From NCBI RefSeq assembly GCF_023715105.1, contig NZ_JAMBNO010000001.1, forward strand, positions 186,001 through 250,000: a DNA stretch of 64,000 nt, in the 5' to 3' direction. Under the pieces are notes generated by a model. The model was not told where the DNA came from, ran no database searches, and was given only the letters and a program-made list of their open reading frames with translations. Position numbers and translations under genes: made by a program. This DNA comes from Hydrogenophaga intermedia (GTDB taxonomy: Bacteria > Pseudomonadota > Gammaproteobacteria > Burkholderiales > Burkholderiaceae_C). Shown one piece after another: positions 56,151-64,000 of the stretch. The first letter of the stretch is position 1, and each line of letters opens with the position of its first letter.

Positions 56151-57932
56151 TCAGGCGGTGAACTGCAGGGCGGCGAGCCCCGCGTACACGCCGCCACGCG
56201 CCACCAGTTCGGCGTGTGTGCCTTGCTCCACCAGCCGGCCGTGGTCGAGCACCACGATGCGGTCGGCGCGTTGCACGGTGGCCAGACGGTGCGCGATCAC
56301 CAGCGTCGTGCGGTCGCGCATGGCGGCCTCCAGTGCGGCCTGCACCACGCGTTCGCTCTGCGCGTCCAGCGCGCTCGTGGCCTCATCAAGCAGCAGCAGC
56401 GGCGGGTTCTTCAGCATGGCGCGCGCGATCGCGATGCGCTGGCGCTGCCCGCCCGACAGACGCACACCACGCTCGCCAAGGAAGCTGTCATAGCCCTCGG
56501 GCAGGCGCTGGATGAACTCGTCGGCGAAGGCGGCGCGGGCGGCGGCCTTCACCTCCTCGTCGCTGGCGTCCGGGCGGCCGTAGCGGATGTTCTCGAGCGC
56601 GCTGCTGGAGAAGATCACCGGCTCCTGAGGAACGATGCCGATGCGTTCGCGCAGCGCGTGCAGGTCCATCGCATCGATCGGTGTGCCGTCGAGCACGATC
56701 CGTCCGCGCTGGGGATCGTAGAAGCGCAGCAGCAGGCCGAACACGGTCGTCTTGCCGGCGCCGCTCGGGCCCACCAGCGCCACCGTCTGGCCTGGCGTCA
56801 CTGCGAGCGAGAAGTCCTCCAGCGCCGCTTGAGCGGGGCGCGACGGGTAGTGAAAACCCACGCCCTCGAACGCCAGTGCGCTGCCGCCTTTTGGCAGGGG
56901 CGCGGCCACGGGCTTCGCGGGCGACTGCACCGGCGACTCGCTGGCCAGCAGTTCCATCAGGCGCTCGCTCGCGCCGGCGGCGCGCAGCAGATCGCCATAG
57001 ACCTCGCCCAGCACCGCCACCGCGCCCGCGAAGATGATCACGTAGAACACCGCCTGGCCGAGTTGCCCGGGCGTGAGCTGGCCCGCGAGCACCGCCTGCG
57101 TGCCCTGGTAGAGCCCCCACAAGATGAGCGCCGCGTTGGCGATGATGACGAAGGCAACCAGCGCAGCGCGCGCGCGGGTGCGGCGCACCGCGGTCTCGAA
57201 GGCGAACTGCGTGGAGCGGTCGAAGCGTTGCGACTCGCGCGCTTCGGCCGCGTGGCTCTGCACAGTGGGGATGGCGTTGAGCACCTCGGCTGCGATCGAG
57301 CTCGAATCGGCCACCCGGTCCTGGCTGGCGCGCGAGAGCCGGCGCACGCGGCGGCCGAACCACATGGCGGGCAATACCACGAACAGCACCACCGCAAGCA
57401 CCTGCACCATCACGTAGGGGTGCGACCACACCAGCATACCCAGGGCGCCGAGCCCCATCACCGCGTTGCGCAGACCCATCGACAGCGAGGAGCCCACGAC
57501 CGTCTGCACCAGCGTGGTGTCGGTGGTCAGGCGCGATAGCACCTCACCGGTCTGGGTGGTCTCGAAGAATTGCGGGCTCTGGCGCAGCACGTGCGCGTAC
57601 ACGGCGTTGCGCAGGTCGGCGGTGATGCGCTCGCCGATCCAGCTCACGAGGTAGAAGCGCACGGCCGAGAACAGGCCCAGCGCCACCGCCACGCCGAACA
57701 ACACCGCAAAGTGCCCGCGCAGGGCCAGCGCCTGCTCGCCCCGACCCGCGGGCACCAGCCCGTTGTCGATCAGCAGGCGCAGTGCGAGCGGAAACGCCAG
57801 CGTGGCGGCCGCGGCCAGCACCAGAAACAACAGCGCCAGGCCGATCTGCAGCCTGTAAGGGCGCATGAAGGGCACCAGGCCGCTGAGCGAGCGTGGACTG
57901 CGGCCCTGGGGGCGGTCGGAAACGGTGGTCAT
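56151..57932 (-). CDS. MsbA-like ABC exporter (fused membrane and ATPase domains)
   Basis: The 593-residue half-transporter has six helices in residues about 25-310 and a nucleotide-binding domain after that. Walker A GPSGAGKTT, Q-loop, signature LSGGQRQRIAIARAML, Walker B LLLLDEATSALD and switch His (IAHRL) are all present. Domain architecture and length match MsbA and related lipid or drug exporters, which dimerise. The substrate cannot be told from sequence. It converges with the M48 gene (10 nt) and is divergent from the PsiF-repeat gene. Confidence 0.92.
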   Translation of the reverse strand: MTTVSDRPQGRSPRSLSGLVPFMRPYRLQIGLALLFLVLAAAATLAFPLALRLLIDNGLVPAGRGEQALALRGHFAVLFGVAVALGLFSAVRFYLVSWIGERITADLRNAVYAHVLRQSPQFFETTQTGEVLSRLTTDTTLVQTVVGSSLSMGLRNAVMGLGALGMLVWSHPYVMVQVLAVVLFVVLPAMWFGRRVRRLSRASQDRVADSSSIAAEVLNAIPTVQSHAAEARESQRFDRSTQFAFETAVRRTRARAALVAFVIIANAALILWGLYQGTQAVLAGQLTPGQLGQAVFYVIIFAGAVAVLGEVYGDLLRAAGASERLMELLASESPVQSPAKPVAAPLPKGGSALAFEGVGFHYPSRPAQAALEDFSLAVTPGQTVALVGPSGAGKTTVFGLLLRFYDPQRGRIVLDGTPIDAMDLHALRERIGIVPQEPVIFSSSALENIRYGRPDASDEEVKAAARAAFADEFIQRLPEGYDSFLGERGVRLSGGQRQRIAIARAMLKNPPLLLLDEATSALDAQSERVVQAALEAAMRDRTTLVIAHRLATVQRADRIVVLDHGRLVEQGTHAELVARGGVYAGLAALQFTA

Positions 57933-58037
57933 GCGGGGATTCTGCCCGGTGCCCGGATGGTGGATCGCGTTCGATCCGATTGCGCGCCATCGAATTGGGT
58001 GATATCAATCGCTGCACCCTTGAATCTGGAGCGACGG

Positions 58038-58304
58038 ATGTTCACCAAACCCTTTCTCGCGGCACTGAGCCTGGCTTTCTTCGCCGGCGGGGCGCTGGCC
58101 GAATCCGGCAGCTGCACCGCGCGCGCAGCCGAGAAAAAACTCGCCGGCGCCGCCAAGACCAGCTTCCTGAGCAAATGCGAGAAGGACGCCACGGCCGCCT
58201 GCAACGCGAATGCGATGGAGAAGAAGCTGGCCGGAGCCGCCAAGAACAGCTTCACCAACAAGTGCATCCGCGACGCGGTGGGTGCCGAGAAGAAGCCGGC
58301 CTGA
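58038..58304 (+). CDS. PsiF-repeat secreted protein
   Basis: The 88-residue protein has a signal peptide (MFTKPFLAALSLAFFAGGALA) and two tandem 21-residue PsiF-like repeats: AEKKLAGAAKTSFLSKCEKD and MEKKLAGAAKNSFTNKCIRD. Four cysteines are likely paired in the periplasm. PsiF is a phosphate-starvation-inducible protein of unknown function in E. coli. No Pho box was identified here. GGAGCGACGG provides a ribosome-binding site 6 nt before the ATG. Confidence 0.85.
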   Translation: MFTKPFLAALSLAFFAGGALAESGSCTARAAEKKLAGAAKTSFLSKCEKDATAACNANAMEKKLAGAAKNSFTNKCIRDAVGAEKKPA

Positions 58305-58310
58305 GCGGAC

Positions 58311-59441
58311 TCACAAGCGCAGCCGGCGCGCGTAGCCCGTCATTTCCAGGTAGCCACGGCCCACCGTTCGGCCGTTGCTGTCGATCAGGTCGGACAGGCC
58401 TTCCCAGTAGATCGCGCCGCTGGTGGCGCGGCTGTCGAGTTCCTGCGCATCGACGCGCGCGCGTACGGTGTAGAAATCCGCCGGGGTGCGCACCAGCCAC
58501 TCCACCGGGTAGCGTGTGCGCGTGAGGGGGCTGGTCCACCAGCGCCGTGGCTGGAAGTCCACCTCGCCCGGGCGGAAGCGGTAGATGTCCTCAGGGCTCT
58601 GCGCGCTGCCCGCGGCGCGAAACGAACCGCCGGCCCATACCTTGCTGCCATCGGCGCGGCGCAGCTGGAATGCCGTCACGCAGTGGCCATCGAACAGGTT
58701 CATGCCGATCCAGTCCCAGCCCACGACTTCGGGGTGCAGCAGCGCCTCGCTCCATTCGTGATCGAGCCACGCGGTGCCGGTGACGGCAAAGCGCTGACCC
58801 GCCAGCCCCAACGTGCCGCGCACCCTCAGTTGCGGGTGCGTCACGTAGAAGCTGGCCTGGGCGGGATCCGGCCCCTTGCGCGAGAAACCGTTTTCGCCTT
58901 GCAACAGCCAGGCCTGGGGCGCGTCCGCCTCGATGTCGATCAGCAGCGCATCGCCCGTCACGCGCGTGGCATAGCCGCCGGCCGGATGGCGGCGAATGAA
59001 CCAGTCGCGGATCTGCACGTCGGTGTCGCGCTCGCTGGCGAACACCGCGCGCTCGCTGTTGGCCGGCGGCTCGCCGTTCCAGCGCGCGATGCGCTCGTCG
59101 TGATGCAGGCGTTGTCCGCTCACGTCCGTGATGGCGGCGTGCGCGAACAGCAACTGGCGCGCGGCGAGCCGGCCGGGCAGCGCCTGCGCCGGGTCCACCC
59201 GGCTGCGAAAGAACGTGACCTGGAAGCCGAACTCGCGGCCTTGCGCGTCCTGCGCGTGGCCGGTGAGGTACCACCACTCGGTGCGGGTGTCGTTGTGCGT
59301 GCCGTGATCGCGCGGGAACACCAGCGGGCGCGGACGCAAAGGATCACCGGGGCGTGCGATGTCGCGTGCCCGGGCCGCTGGCGACGCCAGCGCCAGCGGA
59401 CCGAGCAGTGGAGCGAGCAGCAAGGGACGGCGTGTGAGCAT
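58311..59441 (-). CDS. AttH/CrtC-like lipocalin-family protein
   Basis: The 376-residue protein begins with a signal-like segment (MLTRRPLLLAPLLGPLALAS) and then the AttH/carotenoid hydratase fold. HGTHNDTRTEWWYLTGHAQD and WWTSPLTRTRYPVEW are family motifs; LDHEWSEALLHPEVVGWDWIGMN is the conserved core. The family includes AttH and carotenoid 1,2-hydratase CrtC. Function and ligand are unknown here. It lies 4 nt downstream of the FtsX-type permease gene, so the two form an operon. Such pairs often come with an ABC ATPase, missing here. Confidence 0.87.
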   Translation of the reverse strand: MLTRRPLLLAPLLGPLALASPAARARDIARPGDPLRPRPLVFPRDHGTHNDTRTEWWYLTGHAQDAQGREFGFQVTFFRSRVDPAQALPGRLAARQLLFAHAAITDVSGQRLHHDERIARWNGEPPANSERAVFASERDTDVQIRDWFIRRHPAGGYATRVTGDALLIDIEADAPQAWLLQGENGFSRKGPDPAQASFYVTHPQLRVRGTLGLAGQRFAVTGTAWLDHEWSEALLHPEVVGWDWIGMNLFDGHCVTAFQLRRADGSKVWAGGSFRAAGSAQSPEDIYRFRPGEVDFQPRRWWTSPLTRTRYPVEWLVRTPADFYTVRARVDAQELDSRATSGAIYWEGLSDLIDSNGRTVGRGYLEMTGYARRLRL

Positions 59442-59445
59442 GAGA

Positions 59446-61983
59446 TCACCAATCCTGCTTGACGGCCTGCACCGCGTCGGCCGAGGCAGCCGCACGGCCC
59501 GACAGCCATGCCGTGATCGTGCCCGCGGCCACCACGGCGGCGCACAGCGCCAGCAGGCGCGGCCAGGGCAGCACCAGGTCCATGGTCCAGTGAAAGCTCT
59601 GCGGGTTGACCACATGCACCAGCACGAGGCTCACCAACAGGCCCAGGCCCAGGCCGGCCAGAGCGCCGAGCACCGTCCAGGCCAGGCCTTCAAGCGCCAC
59701 CACACCCAGCACCTGCGCGCGCGTGAGCCCCAGGTGCGCGAGCAGGCCGAACTCCTGCCGGCGCACGAGCACCTGCGCGCTGAAGCTGGCCGCCACCCCG
59801 AACAGGCCGATACCGATCGCCACCGCCTGCAGCCACACCGTGACGGCAAAGCTGCGGTCGAAGATGCGCAGCGACGTGGCGCGGATCTGGTCCGCGGTGG
59901 CGAACTCGATGGCCTGAGCGAGGTCGTGCTGCTCGGCCAAAGCCCGCAGCGCGGCCTGTATCCCGGCGCTGTCTGTGCCTTCGCGCAGATGAAGTGCAAG
60001 GTCGCTCACGCGGGTGTCGCGCGTGAGGCGCGCGAAGGCCTCGGCATCGATCGCAATGCTGCCGTGCTGGCGCGCGTAATCGCGCCAGACGCCGGCCACC
60101 ACGTAGCGAGCGGCCTGCGCCTCGGGGCTGGCCATGGCCTGCGCGAGCGCTGGCAGCGGCTGACCCACGCGCGCACCGTAGAGGTCGAGCATGGCCTCGC
60201 TCACGTACACCGGCACGGCATCGGCAGGCACGGGCAGCGGGTTGCCCACCAGGGGCAGCGGCAACGGCTCGCCCTGCAGCGTGCGTACCACCAGCGTCAC
60301 CGGTGGGCGTGCGGCATCGAACTGCAGCGGCAGCGCGCGCAGCGTGTCCACGCGCGCCACACCGGGCAAAGCACGAACCCCGGCCACAAAGGCCGGCGTC
60401 AGGTGCACGCCGTCGGGCCCGCCCCCGGTGGCGCGCAGGTACAGCGGGGCGGGCAGCACGGCGTCGAGCCATTGCGTCACCGAGTCGCGAAAGCTCGCCA
60501 CCATCACGGTGAGTGCCACCGACAGCGCCAGGCTGGCCACGACGCCGCTGGTGGCGACCGCTGCCGTCTCGCGCAGCCGGCGCGCGCGTTCCACGGCCAG
60601 CAAGGGCAGGGCGCGGTGCACGACCCAGGGTGCGATGCGCTGCAGCAGCGCGCCGACCGCCAGTGGTAGCGCCGCGATGCCGCCCACCAGCAGCAGACCC
60701 ACCGAGGCATAGGCGCCCAGGGGCATGCCCGCCACCGGCGGGGCCAGCGCGGCCAGACCGGCCAGCGCCACCAACCCCAACGCGATGCCGTGACGCCGCA
60801 CAGGCGGCGCGGCCGTGCCCAGGCCCTTGAGGGCCAACGCCGGCGCCAGCCCCGCGGCCGCGCGTGCTGGCCACCAGCCGCCCACCAGCGCCGCCGCCAC
60901 GCCCAGCGCGCCGTACAACAACGCAGCCCAGGGGCTCCAGCGCAGCGGCGGCGACACACCGGTGAAGTAGCCGCCGCCCAGGTCGCCCCCGAGCCGTTGC
61001 AGCGCCAGTGCCGCCAGCGCGGTGCCCAGCATCAGGCCGAGTGCGCTGCCCACCGCGCCGATGAGGGCCGCCTCGGCCAGCAGCAGGCGCAGCCGCTCGC
61101 GCGCCGACAGCCCCAGCACCGCCAGCAGGGCCAACTGGGGCTGGCGCCGCGTGACCGACAGCGACAACACCGAAAACACCAGGAAGGCGCCCGTGAACAG
61201 CGCCACCAGCGCGAGCACCGTCAGGTTGACACGGTACGCCCGCGAGAGGTTGCTCACGCGTTCGCCCGCCTGGGCGGGGCGTTGCACCAGCACCTGTGCC
61301 GGCAGGGCGAGATCGGAGACCACGCGGTCGAGCACGGCGCCGCTGGCCAGGCGCACGTCGATGCGGCTGAGCGCGCCCTCTCGCGCGGCCAACGCCTGCA
61401 GCGCCGCCACGTCCATCACCGCAAGCGGCGCGCCCGGCGCATTCACCGAGCCCGCCACGCGCAATGTGGCACTGCGCTCGCCCAGGCGCAACACCAGCGT
61501 TGCCGCCTCGCCCAGTGCCTCACGGGCCGCGGGGTTGAGGAACACGGCGTCGGGCGCGAACAGGTCGAGCCGGTCGCCGCCACCCGTGCCGCGATCGTCG
61601 AGCACCGGCATCAGCGCGGGGGCCACGCGCGCCACCACCAGCGCATCCACGCCCAACAGCTTCAACGACACGGGCTCTCGCGCGGGTTGGCGCGCCAGCC
61701 CGGTGAGTTCAAGCACGGGGCTGGCCACGGCCACTTGCGGATGGGCCGCCACGCGCTCGAACAGCGAATCGTCCAGCGAGCCCTGGCGCGCACGCAGTTC
61801 CGCGTCGGGCTGGCCGTTGACGGCGGCCACCGCCTGGCCGAACTCGGCCAATGCCGATGCGTTGATGAGCTGCACCGCGAACGCCAGCGCCACGCCCAGC
61901 GCGACGGCCAGCACCGCCACCACGCTGCGCCACGGGTGGTGGCGCAGCTCCTGCCAGGAGAAGGTGGTGAGCAGCCGGCGCAT
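59446..61983 (-). CDS. FtsX-like ABC permease (LolC/MacB-type)
   Basis: The 845-residue membrane protein has a large N-terminal extracytoplasmic domain after the first helix (WRSVVAVLAVALGVALAFAV). A central four-helix FtsX domain (RVNLTVLALVALFTGAFLVFSVLSLSV) and a C-terminal FtsX domain (LQAVAIGIGLFGVAASFSAQVLVRRQEFG) follow. These export- or extraction-type permeases need a cytoplasmic ATPase, which is not encoded nearby. The downstream AttH-like protein is probably the partner on the periplasmic side. Substrate unknown. Confidence 0.9.
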   Translation of the reverse strand: MRRLLTTFSWQELRHHPWRSVVAVLAVALGVALAFAVQLINASALAEFGQAVAAVNGQPDAELRARQGSLDDSLFERVAAHPQVAVASPVLELTGLARQPAREPVSLKLLGVDALVVARVAPALMPVLDDRGTGGGDRLDLFAPDAVFLNPAAREALGEAATLVLRLGERSATLRVAGSVNAPGAPLAVMDVAALQALAAREGALSRIDVRLASGAVLDRVVSDLALPAQVLVQRPAQAGERVSNLSRAYRVNLTVLALVALFTGAFLVFSVLSLSVTRRQPQLALLAVLGLSARERLRLLLAEAALIGAVGSALGLMLGTALAALALQRLGGDLGGGYFTGVSPPLRWSPWAALLYGALGVAAALVGGWWPARAAAGLAPALALKGLGTAAPPVRRHGIALGLVALAGLAALAPPVAGMPLGAYASVGLLLVGGIAALPLAVGALLQRIAPWVVHRALPLLAVERARRLRETAAVATSGVVASLALSVALTVMVASFRDSVTQWLDAVLPAPLYLRATGGGPDGVHLTPAFVAGVRALPGVARVDTLRALPLQFDAARPPVTLVVRTLQGEPLPLPLVGNPLPVPADAVPVYVSEAMLDLYGARVGQPLPALAQAMASPEAQAARYVVAGVWRDYARQHGSIAIDAEAFARLTRDTRVSDLALHLREGTDSAGIQAALRALAEQHDLAQAIEFATADQIRATSLRIFDRSFAVTVWLQAVAIGIGLFGVAASFSAQVLVRRQEFGLLAHLGLTRAQVLGVVALEGLAWTVLGALAGLGLGLLVSLVLVHVVNPQSFHWTMDLVLPWPRLLALCAAVVAAGTITAWLSGRAAASADAVQAVKQDW

Positions 61984-62081
61984 GGCGGTGAGCTTACGCG
62001 CCCCGCCCGGCGGTCATGGGGCGTGTGGCCTCTGTGGTTGAATACTGGTTTTGCTTTTTTCTGTTGAATCGAGGAATTGCC

Positions 62082-62249
62082 ATGGGCAACAAGATCGTCA
62101 CCGAGGCCGACCGCAAGGCCACCCCGCGTCCCACCCCCGCCAAAGGCGCGGTGATTCCCACGGCCGGCCGTGGCCAGCGCGTGAGCCTGGAGCGTGGCGT
62201 GGCCACGCGCAGCAAGAAGAACCCGGGCAAGCGCGCTCACAGCGGCTGA
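62082..62249 (+). CDS. Small basic protein of unknown function (55 residues)
   Basis: The 55-residue protein (MGNKIVTEADRKATPRPTPA..., rich in Lys, Arg, Pro and Gly) has an excellent ribosome-binding site, GAGGAA at 62071-62076, 5 nt upstream of the ATG. An upstream ATG in frame at 62016 gives a non-basic extension and is less likely. No helix or membrane segment is obvious. A hairpin and an intrinsic terminator follow at 62327-62380. I do not recognise the family. It lies divergent to the FtsX-type permease gene. Confidence 0.65.
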   Translation: MGNKIVTEADRKATPRPTPAKGAVIPTAGRGQRVSLERGVATRSKKNPGKRAHSG

Positions 62250-62291
62250 CCAAGCCCACCCCCGCCGCGCTGCGCGCGACCCCTGCAAGGG

Positions 62292-62328
62292 CGGCGCCCG
62301 CGGCCCGGCGGAGCCGGTTCCGCGGCGC
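62292..62328 (-). repeat. Dispersed 37-bp palindromic intergenic repeat, copy 2
   Basis: The reverse complement of this stretch matches copy 1 (6577-6613) at 35 of 37 positions. The two differences are both T-to-C. It lies between the small basic gene and thiB, followed on its own strand by a C-rich/G-rich block, as in copy 1. It has the same imperfect palindromic core (CCGGC...GCCGG). Confidence 0.75.
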
Positions 62329-62359
62329 ACCTTGGTTTGGTGCCTCGCGCTCCGACGAG

Positions 62360-62380
62360 CCCGCTTCGGCGGGTTTTTTT
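62360..62380 (+). terminator. Intrinsic terminator with UUCG loop before thiB
   Basis: CCCGC (62360-62364), TTCG loop (62365-62368) and GCGGG (62369-62373) are followed by seven T residues. A further small hairpin, GCACC/GGTGC, precedes it (62327-62343). The T run ends 16 nt before the thiB start at 62397 and only 1 nt before an alternative ATG at 62382. It could terminate transcripts from the small gene upstream or attenuate thiB. Confidence 0.8.
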
Positions 62381-62396
62381 CATGGGAATGCCCTTC

Positions 62397-63398
62397 ATGC
62401 AACGCCGTTTCCTGCTCATCGTCGCACTCGCCAGTACCGCAGGCATCGCCGCGGCGCAGGTGCCTCTGCGCGTGATCACGCACGATTCGTTCGATCTGCC
62501 GGCGCCTTTGCTGGCGCAGTTCGAGCGTGAGGCGGGCGTGAAGCTGCAACTGGTCAAGGGCGGTGATGCGGGCGAGCTGCTCAACCGGCTCATCCTCACG
62601 CGCGCCAACCCGATCGCCGACGTGGTGTTTGGCATCGACAACGCCTTGCTGCCACGTGCCATGCAGGCCGGCGTGCTGGACGCCTACGACGGCCCGTCGG
62701 CGCGGCGCGCCAGCGCCATGCCGATCGGCGACGCAGCGCAGACAGGCGTGGTGCCGGTGGACCACGGCTATGTGACGCTCAATGTCGACAAGGCCTGGTT
62801 CGCGCAGAAGGGGCTGGCATTGCCGGCCTCGCTGGACGATCTCACGCGGCCCGCCTACAAGGATCTGCTGGTGGTCCAGCACCCGGGTACCTCCAGTCCC
62901 GGTCAGGCCTTTCTGCAGGCCACCATCGGCGGCCTGGGCGAGGAGGCGGCCTTTGCCTGGTGGTCGCGCATGCGGGCCAACGGCGTGAAGGTGGCCAAGG
63001 GCTGGAGCGAGGCCTACTACACCGACTTCACGCGCAACGGCGGCACGCGGCCGATCGTGGTGAGCTACGCCACCAGCCCGGCGGCCGAGGTCTTCTACAG
63101 CAAGACGCCGCTCACCGAATCGCCCACCGCCAACCTGTTCCTGCGCGGGGGCGTGTACCGCCAGGTCGAGGGCGTGGCGCTCATCAAGGGCGGCAACCCG
63201 GCGGCGCGTGTGGCGGCGGGCCGCTTCATCGAATTCCTGCGTTCGGCGCCGGTGCAGCAGGCGCTGCAGACCAGCATGTGGATGTACCCGGCCGAACCCG
63301 GCGTCGCACTGGCCGAGGTGCTGCAGCGCCATGCCGCACAGCCCGCGCAGGTCGACAACCCACCCGCGGCGCAGGCCAGCGAGCGACTGCGCGCCTAG
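62397..63398 (+). CDS. thiB: Thiamine ABC transporter substrate-binding protein
   Basis: The 333-residue periplasmic protein has a signal peptide (MQRRFLLIVALASTAGIAAAQ) and the type II binding fold. VITHDSFDLPAPLLAQFEREAGVKLQLVKGGDAGELLNRLI is typical of ThiB. ADVVFGIDNALLPRA and the Tyr/Trp-rich later segments (WSEAYYTDFTRNGG) fit thiamine binding. The start at 62397 gives the cleanest signal peptide; ATGs at 62382 and 62388 are in frame. thiP follows after 47 nt. No TPP riboswitch (no CTGAGA core) is seen upstream. Confidence 0.92.
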   Translation: MQRRFLLIVALASTAGIAAAQVPLRVITHDSFDLPAPLLAQFEREAGVKLQLVKGGDAGELLNRLILTRANPIADVVFGIDNALLPRAMQAGVLDAYDGPSARRASAMPIGDAAQTGVVPVDHGYVTLNVDKAWFAQKGLALPASLDDLTRPAYKDLLVVQHPGTSSPGQAFLQATIGGLGEEAAFAWWSRMRANGVKVAKGWSEAYYTDFTRNGGTRPIVVSYATSPAAEVFYSKTPLTESPTANLFLRGGVYRQVEGVALIKGGNPAARVAAGRFIEFLRSAPVQQALQTSMWMYPAEPGVALAEVLQRHAAQPAQVDNPPAAQASERLRA

Positions 63399-63445
63399 CA
63401 GGACCGCTGGGTACGCACGGTGCTGCGCTGAGACGCGCCAACGCC

Positions 63446-64000
63446 ATGCGCTTCGCCCTGAGCGCGCTGCCCCTGGGTTTTCTGCTGTTGCTGGCGGTGG
63501 CGCCGGTGGCGCGTCTGCTGGCCGAAGGCTGGGGCACGGCAGACCTGGGATTCTGGGCGCTCTGGAGCGATGCCTACCTGCGTGGCCGCGTGCTGTGGTC
63601 ACTCGCCCAGGCGGCGCTGAGCACGCTGGCCTGCCTGCTGATCGGCGTGCCGCTGGCCTGGGTGTTTGCGCGGCTCGACTTCCCGGGCCGTGCCCTCGTG
63701 CTGCGCGCGCTCATGCTTCCCTTTGTCGTGCCCACGCTGGTGGCCGCGATGGGCGTGCTGGCCTTGTTCGGTCCGCGCGGGCTGCTCGGCATCGACGGCT
63801 CGGGCACGCCCTGGCTGCTGATCGCCGGCAACGTGTTCTTCAACCTGTGCCTGGTGGTGCGCGCGGGCGTGGACGCGCTCGAACACGTGAGTGCTTCGCG
63901 CCTGGCCGCCGCGCGCACCCTGGGCGCGACGCCCTGGCGCGCCTTCCGGCGCGTGGAGTGGCCCGCCATACGGCCCTGGCTCGCGTCGGCGGCTTGTCTG
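63446..64000 (+). CDS. thiP: Thiamine ABC transporter permease, 3'-truncated
   Basis: The gene runs off the right window edge; 185 codons are visible and the frame is still open at base 64000. It begins MRFALSALPLGFLLLLAVAP and continues with several hydrophobic helices. The EAA-type loop (ASRLAAARTLGATPWRAFRR) that docks to the ATPase is seen near the end, followed by VEWPAIRPW. ThiP is usually about 530 residues with two fused permease halves, so about the first third is here. It follows thiB by 47 nt, matching the thiBPQ operon. Confidence 0.9.
   Translation, partial: MRFALSALPLGFLLLLAVAPVARLLAEGWGTADLGFWALWSDAYLRGRVLWSLAQAALSTLACLLIGVPLAWVFARLDFPGRALVLRALMLPFVVPTLVAAMGVLALFGPRGLLGIDGSGTPWLLIAGNVFFNLCLVVRAGVDALEHVSASRLAAARTLGATPWRAFRRVEWPAIRPWLASAACL

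Noticed and set aside
62250..62396. TPP riboswitch upstream of thiB
   Set aside because: No CTGAGA or related core of the THI element is visible in the interval; only a small hairpin, a dispersed repeat and a terminator.
1..64000. CRISPR arrays, rRNA genes, prophage, insertion-sequence transposases and toxin-antitoxin pairs
   Set aside because: None were seen on reading both strands; the only repeats found are the short palindromes listed.

Overview
This is 64 kb of GC-rich chromosome (roughly two thirds G+C by eye) from a betaproteobacterium. The most likely family is Comamonadaceae in the Burkholderiales, for example a Hydrogenophaga-like organism. The basis is the gene set and order: tpiA-secG-tRNA-Leu(GAG)-nuoA..N followed by DUF2818 and a NUDIX gene, orphan LivK-type binding proteins, and the 14-gene proton-pumping NADH dehydrogenase operon. 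The family assignment is inference; no rRNA is present. I see no prophage, transposase, CRISPR array or toxin-antitoxin locus.

Layout. (1) 1-12.6 kb, housekeeping and small-metabolism genes: a metallophosphoesterase cut by the window edge, a large soluble multi-PAS/GAF histidine kinase, suhB and trmJ (divergent), cysE, slyD, mog and yjgA, pmbA, a DMT permease that appears to start at a CTG codon, an orphan LivK-like binding protein and yqeY. (2) 12.6-15.4 kb: rpsU with a promoter and an intrinsic terminator, an HI0933-type flavoprotein and a sterol-desaturase-family enzyme. (3) 15.5-27.5 kb: a complete nitrate assimilation unit on the minus strand, nasR | nrtA-nrtB-nrtD-nirB-nirD-nasA-ybiB-cobA. 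NasR is an ANTAR antiterminator with a nitrate-sensing domain. Between nasR and nrtA lie a near-consensus sigma-54 promoter and a very strong terminator-type hairpin. This predicts double control by nitrogen limitation and by nitrate or nitrite. nasA carries an in-frame 48-bp palindromic repeat. (4) 27.5-36.6 kb: tsaD, a second orphan binding protein, an aminotransferase, rpsO, pnp with an RNase III-type leader hairpin, a quinone oxidoreductase, tpiA, secG and tRNA-Leu. (5) 36.6-52.4 kb: nuoABCDEFGHIJKLMN, DUF2818, a NUDIX hydrolase and DUF1178, many of them translationally coupled. (6) 52.4-64 kb: glutamate dehydrogenase, a DUF898 membrane-protein gene split by an in-frame TGA and coupled to an M48 protease, an MsbA-like exporter, a PsiF-repeat protein, an AttH-like lipocalin with a large FtsX-type permease (no ATPase beside them), a small basic protein of unknown function, and the start of a thiamine ABC transporter (thiB, thiP truncated by the window edge).

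How it works together. The nas cluster imports nitrate (NrtABD), reduces it to nitrite (NasA) and then to ammonium (NirBD). CobA begins the branch to the siroheme needed by NirB, and GdhA elsewhere in the window handles ammonium and glutamate. The nuo operon encodes complex I. No wholly new multi-gene system is evident. The most unusual signals are the palindrome inside nasA, the CTG start of the DMT permease, the TGA-interrupted DUF898 gene, the nas leader architecture, a two-copy 37-bp intergenic palindrome and an uncharacterised 55-residue protein.
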